NCBI GenBank assembly: GCA_002284615.2 | Contig: MU070107.1 | Location: forward strand, 33,705-52,850 | Reading direction: 5' to 3' | Length of the DNA stretch: 19,146 nucleotides | Source: Dunaliella salina | Lineage: Eukaryota; Chlorophyta; Chlorophyceae; Chlamydomonadales; Dunaliellaceae | Shown here: positions 17,313-19,146 of the stretch, piece by piece | Numbering within the stretch: position 1 is the first letter of the stretch | Layout: every line of letters starts with the position of its first letter | Notes under the pieces: model-generated | What the model was told of the DNA's origin: nothing | The model's database searches: none | The model's input: only the letters and a program-made list of their open reading frames with translations | Translations under genes and position numbers: made by a program

Positions 17313-17801
17313 AGCGTACATCCTGCAGTACTGCACAGGCACCCTCTACAACCAAACACATGCAGTAACTTTTAAAAGGTCAACTAATCCATCTTACCCC
17401 CTCCCAGCCTGCCATCATTTAGACAGCGCACTACACATGCTCTCAGGCTGCCAAAACCATATCCTCTCCAGCATGAAAACTGAAGGCCATAACATTAATG
17501 TTTATATTGCAGGCAAAATGATTACAAAAGCCCTCAACAAATGCCTTGTAGGAGCAGGCCTAGTACACACAGACATAGGAAGCGACTTTAAGCTTGCTTA
17601 ACACAACCTCCAACTCCCTAAACATGCCTCAAGCAGAACTTTAACTGCCTACTTCTTCCCTCACAACCTTCCAGAGAGGAAAAGACTCAACTCCAGTCGA
17701 CCAGATGCTGTTCTGATCACCCCTTTTAATGCCAAACATACTTCTAACGGTGTTTCTCCTACCCATTCCCATCACGCTTTGCGCAGCTCCTCATGGAGGA
17801 C
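17281..17801 (+). pseudogene. LINE B copy 2: zinc knuckle region and nuclease PD motif
   Basis: Continues in one frame (one TAA after SDFKLA) from YCTGTLYNQTHAV to the hAT insertion. The knuckle reads YPLPACHHLDSALHMLSGC, where copy 1 has CPLC, so the first cysteine is lost. SSRPDAVLITP is the PD strand of the PD-(D/E)xK nuclease. The frame enters the hAT element at SSSWRT and resumes after it. Confidence 0.75.
17794..17801. repeat. 8-bp target-site duplication, left
   Basis: TGGAGGAC, identical to 18446-18453. Eight bases is the duplication length made by hAT transposases. Confidence 0.92.
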
Positions 17802-17817
17802 CAGGGTTGCACGCTAC
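17802..17817 (+). repeat. hAT terminal inverted repeat, left
   Basis: CAGGGTTGCACGCTAC. The CAGGG start is typical of hAT ends. Confidence 0.92.
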
Positions 17818-18042
17818 TGCTACGCTACTGCTACGCTACGGCTACGCTACGCTACGGCTACGGAGTCCTAAACTGTAGCAGTAGCAGTAGCCAAAACTGT
17901 ACCTGCAATTGCAATGGTTGCTGTATGGCACACAAAGCATAAGTTTCTTGTGTTTGCCCTCAAGGGCTTGCTGAGTGCTTCATCATAATACATCTAGGAG
18001 CTGCACATGTGGCTTCACACTTCAAGTGCATGCAGGGAGTTG

Positions 18043-18080
18043 TACACACACACTTCGTCCTGCATGCATGCGTGTGTGTA
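18043..18080. repeat. Short inverted repeat inside the hAT element
   Basis: TACACACAC (18043-18051) pairs with GTGTGTGTA (18072-18080) around a 20-base loop that contains TGCATGCATGC. Probably incidental. Confidence 0.5.
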
Positions 18081-18429
18081 CGCATGGGCAGTTGCTTTGC
18101 AGCACTCCTCTGTCAAAAATATGCTTGATGTCCACGTCCTTTGACCTGAGGATATTAGTTTTGAGTTTCCTCCCTTGCACATACCCATTTGCCGTGGCCC
18201 ACGCATGTCCATTCCTTGTTCTTTCGCGCTCCCTCACAGGTTTGACAACATAAATTATATGAATATATCATGTTTTACATTTAGAAATTAATGTAGATTG
18301 CCATTAACTTCGTCCTTCCTGTAAGGACGGGCGCAGCTTGTCGATGGCTCAGGCACGATTTCGTAGCAGTAGCCGTAGCCATTGCTACGCTACGGCTACG
18401 CTACTCTACGAATTCCTGACCGTAGCACC

Positions 18430-18445
18430 GTAGCGTGCAACCCTG
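18430..18445 (-). repeat. hAT terminal inverted repeat, right
   Basis: GTAGCGTGCAACCCTG, the exact reverse complement of the left end. Confidence 0.92.
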
Positions 18446-18453
18446 TGGAGGAC
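18446..18453. repeat. 8-bp target-site duplication, right
   Basis: Second TGGAGGAC. LINE B sequence resumes here in the same codon phase. Confidence 0.92.
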
Positions 18454-18658
18454 CACCAGAACTAGCCGCATGAGGCAACCCCATGAACTTCATGCAAATG
18501 AACGCCATGTGCACCTAATAGAAATCAAGTTCTGTGAAGATACGAGGCCAGTGCATCAGTTGAACGCAGCAAAGCAGCAGCATGCAGACCTTTGTAAACT
18601 TATAAACGCTAAAGCTCTTGCAATTCACCCTGTTCTCCAGGGTGTAGATGGAACTACC
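18446..18658 (+). pseudogene. LINE B copy 2: nuclease second half, truncated
   Basis: Resumes the frame broken by the hAT element: ERHVHLIEIKFCEDTRPVHQ carries the E-I-K motif, followed by LNAAKQQHADLCKLINAKAL. It is nearly identical to 7162-7310. The similarity ends at GVDGTT (about 18658), and the following frame encodes unrelated sequence. The C-terminal GVGGTIYT domain and 3' end are missing here. Confidence 0.8.
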
Positions 18659-18697
18659 GTACAGACCCTTGATCATTACGCATTATTTATTTTTTTA

Positions 18698-18885
18698 CAG
18701 GGGTGCGAACTGCGAACTGAGGTTTTTCAGGGGGGTGCGAACTGGTGCGGTTTGGGAAATTTATTCTGCTGAAGCGAGGTGCGAACTGGTGCGTAATAAG
18801 AAAAATAATATGTTGAAAATCCCGGACCTCCCCCCCCCCCGAAAGGCACGGGCAGGTTTTAAGGGGGGTGCGAACCGGTGCGTAC
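18698..18885. repeat. Irregular array of GTGCGAAC-type repeats
   Basis: GGTGCGAACTG or GGTGCGAACTGGTGCG recurs at about 18702, 18735, 18778 and 18867 with A/T-rich spacers. It begins CAGGGGTGCGAAC. The array interrupts LINE B and could be the subterminal region of a second DNA transposon whose other end lies beyond the window. There is no closing inverted repeat in view. Confidence 0.5.
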
Positions 18886-18932
18886 TGGGAAAAATAATTG
18901 GACGGTCTCCCAAAGCAGTCGGACCCTTGCAG

Positions 18933-19146
18933 CAGCCCACAGCCCCTCCTGTGGGCAGCCACAGCAAAGTGATGCCAGGACGGTACAGAGGAAGAAGAAG
19001 AGCAGGAGCAGCAAGCCCGCAGTGTGCGTGCGCCAAGGACAGCTGAAGCAAAACTGGTGGCATCCACTCCTCATCAAGGACATCCTGTGGGCTGTGAAGC
19101 ACAAAGGCTACAGGGGAGCAGTGAATCACCTGAAGTTGACAAAGGG
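18933..19146 (+). CDS. Partial open frame, unrecognised basic protein
   Basis: Open from a CCCTTGCAG acceptor-like site (ending 18932) to the window edge, in the frame starting at 18935. It encodes a Ser/Gln-rich lead, a basic patch VQRKKKSRSSK, then GQLKQNWWHPLLIKDILWAV and KHKGYRGAVNHLKLTKG, which reads like a folded helical domain. The alternative frames in this stretch are acidic or Cys-rich and less protein-like. It may be the transposase or accessory gene of the element whose end lies at 18698, or host sequence. It is truncated by the window. Confidence 0.4.

Larger units (their letters stand above)
17802..18445. mobile_element. Non-autonomous hAT-type DNA transposon (MITE-like), 644 bp
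   Basis: The ends are exact 16-base inverted repeats, CAGGGTTGCACGCTAC (17802-17817 and reverse complement 18430-18445), flanked by an 8-bp duplication. Subterminal arrays of GCTAC/GTAGC occur inside both ends: nine GCTAC copies within 17813-17872, and inverted GTAGC or GCTAC copies at 18362-18436. These are probable transposase-binding sites. The interior has no transposase. The 92-codon frame at 17975-18253 shows no recognisable motif, so mobility would need an autonomous hAT in trans. Removing the element and one duplication (652 bases) restores the LINE B frame exactly. Confidence 0.92.
15697..18660 (+). mobile_element. LINE family B, copy 2 (5'-truncated, multiply interrupted)
   Basis: Collinear with copy 1 from ELxGLxSR in the methyltransferase-like domain through RNase H, the zinc knuckle region and the nuclease. 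It starts directly at the end of the minisatellite, where GGGAGCT of the repeat unit overlaps GAGCTGCAAGG of the element. It holds a 75-base repeat insertion at 16228-16302 and a hAT element at 17802-18445. Similarity to other B copies ends abruptly at about 18658, before the C-terminal domain and 3' UTR, where unrelated repeats begin. Confidence 0.85.

Noticed and set aside
17975..18253. 92-codon frame inside the hAT element as a possible transposase
   Set aside because: Too short, no hAT dimerisation or DDE motifs, and Cys/Leu-rich composition of chance type.

Overview
The window looks like nuclear DNA of a eukaryote, most likely a green alga (Chlorophyta). A Dunaliella-like genome is only a guess. 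Reading frames are short and broken. Intron-type boundaries are visible (polypyrimidine tract plus CAG acceptors, GTGAG/GTAAG donors). Microsatellites and a minisatellite are frequent, and almost everything recognisable is decayed non-LTR retrotransposon (LINE) sequence carrying later insertions. I see no intact gene, no rRNA or tRNA and no prokaryotic feature.

Layout. 1-2080: (CA)n tract, an unrecognised possible minus-strand exon (390-621), one copy of a short dispersed repeat, and a diverged scrap of a LINE C-terminus (minus, about 1030-1164). 2085-3700: LINE family A, copy 1 (plus), a 5'-truncated reverse transcriptase with an intact YADD box. 3711-5600: mostly unassigned, with a second copy of the short repeat and weak minus-strand exon-like sequence. 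5602-10923: the longest copy of LINE family B (minus). Read 5' to 3' it carries a Pro/Thr/Ser-rich N-terminus with a basic patch, a PHD finger, a PCIF1-like methyltransferase-fold domain, RNase H, a CCHC zinc knuckle and a PD-(D/E)xK nuclease. Its RNase H is split by a 5'-truncated family-B insertion in the opposite orientation (7161-7635), with a 9-base target duplication. 11040-12845: LINE A copy 2 (plus), catalytically dead (YANN). 12850-15246: exon-like fragments of an unrecognised gene or transposon. 15251-15702: 39-bp minisatellite containing a perfect 52-bp palindrome. 15697-18660: LINE B copy 2 (plus), 5'-truncated, interrupted by a 75-bp repeat insertion and by a 644-bp non-autonomous hAT element (17802-18445) with 16-bp terminal inverted repeats and an 8-bp duplication. 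18698-19146: GTGCGAAC-type repeats and an open partial coding frame running off the window.

The most notable system is family B. Both copies pass directly from the methyltransferase-like domain into RNase H with no reverse transcriptase visible, yet the nested truncated copy has the hallmarks of target-primed reverse transcription. The protein would combine a chromatin reader (PHD), a nucleic-acid methyltransferase fold whose usual NPPF/NPPY box reads HPIY in both copies, RNase H and a restriction-like endonuclease. Whether the RT is supplied in trans (for example by a family such as A), sits in a lost 5' part, or was deleted before these copies spread cannot be settled from this window.
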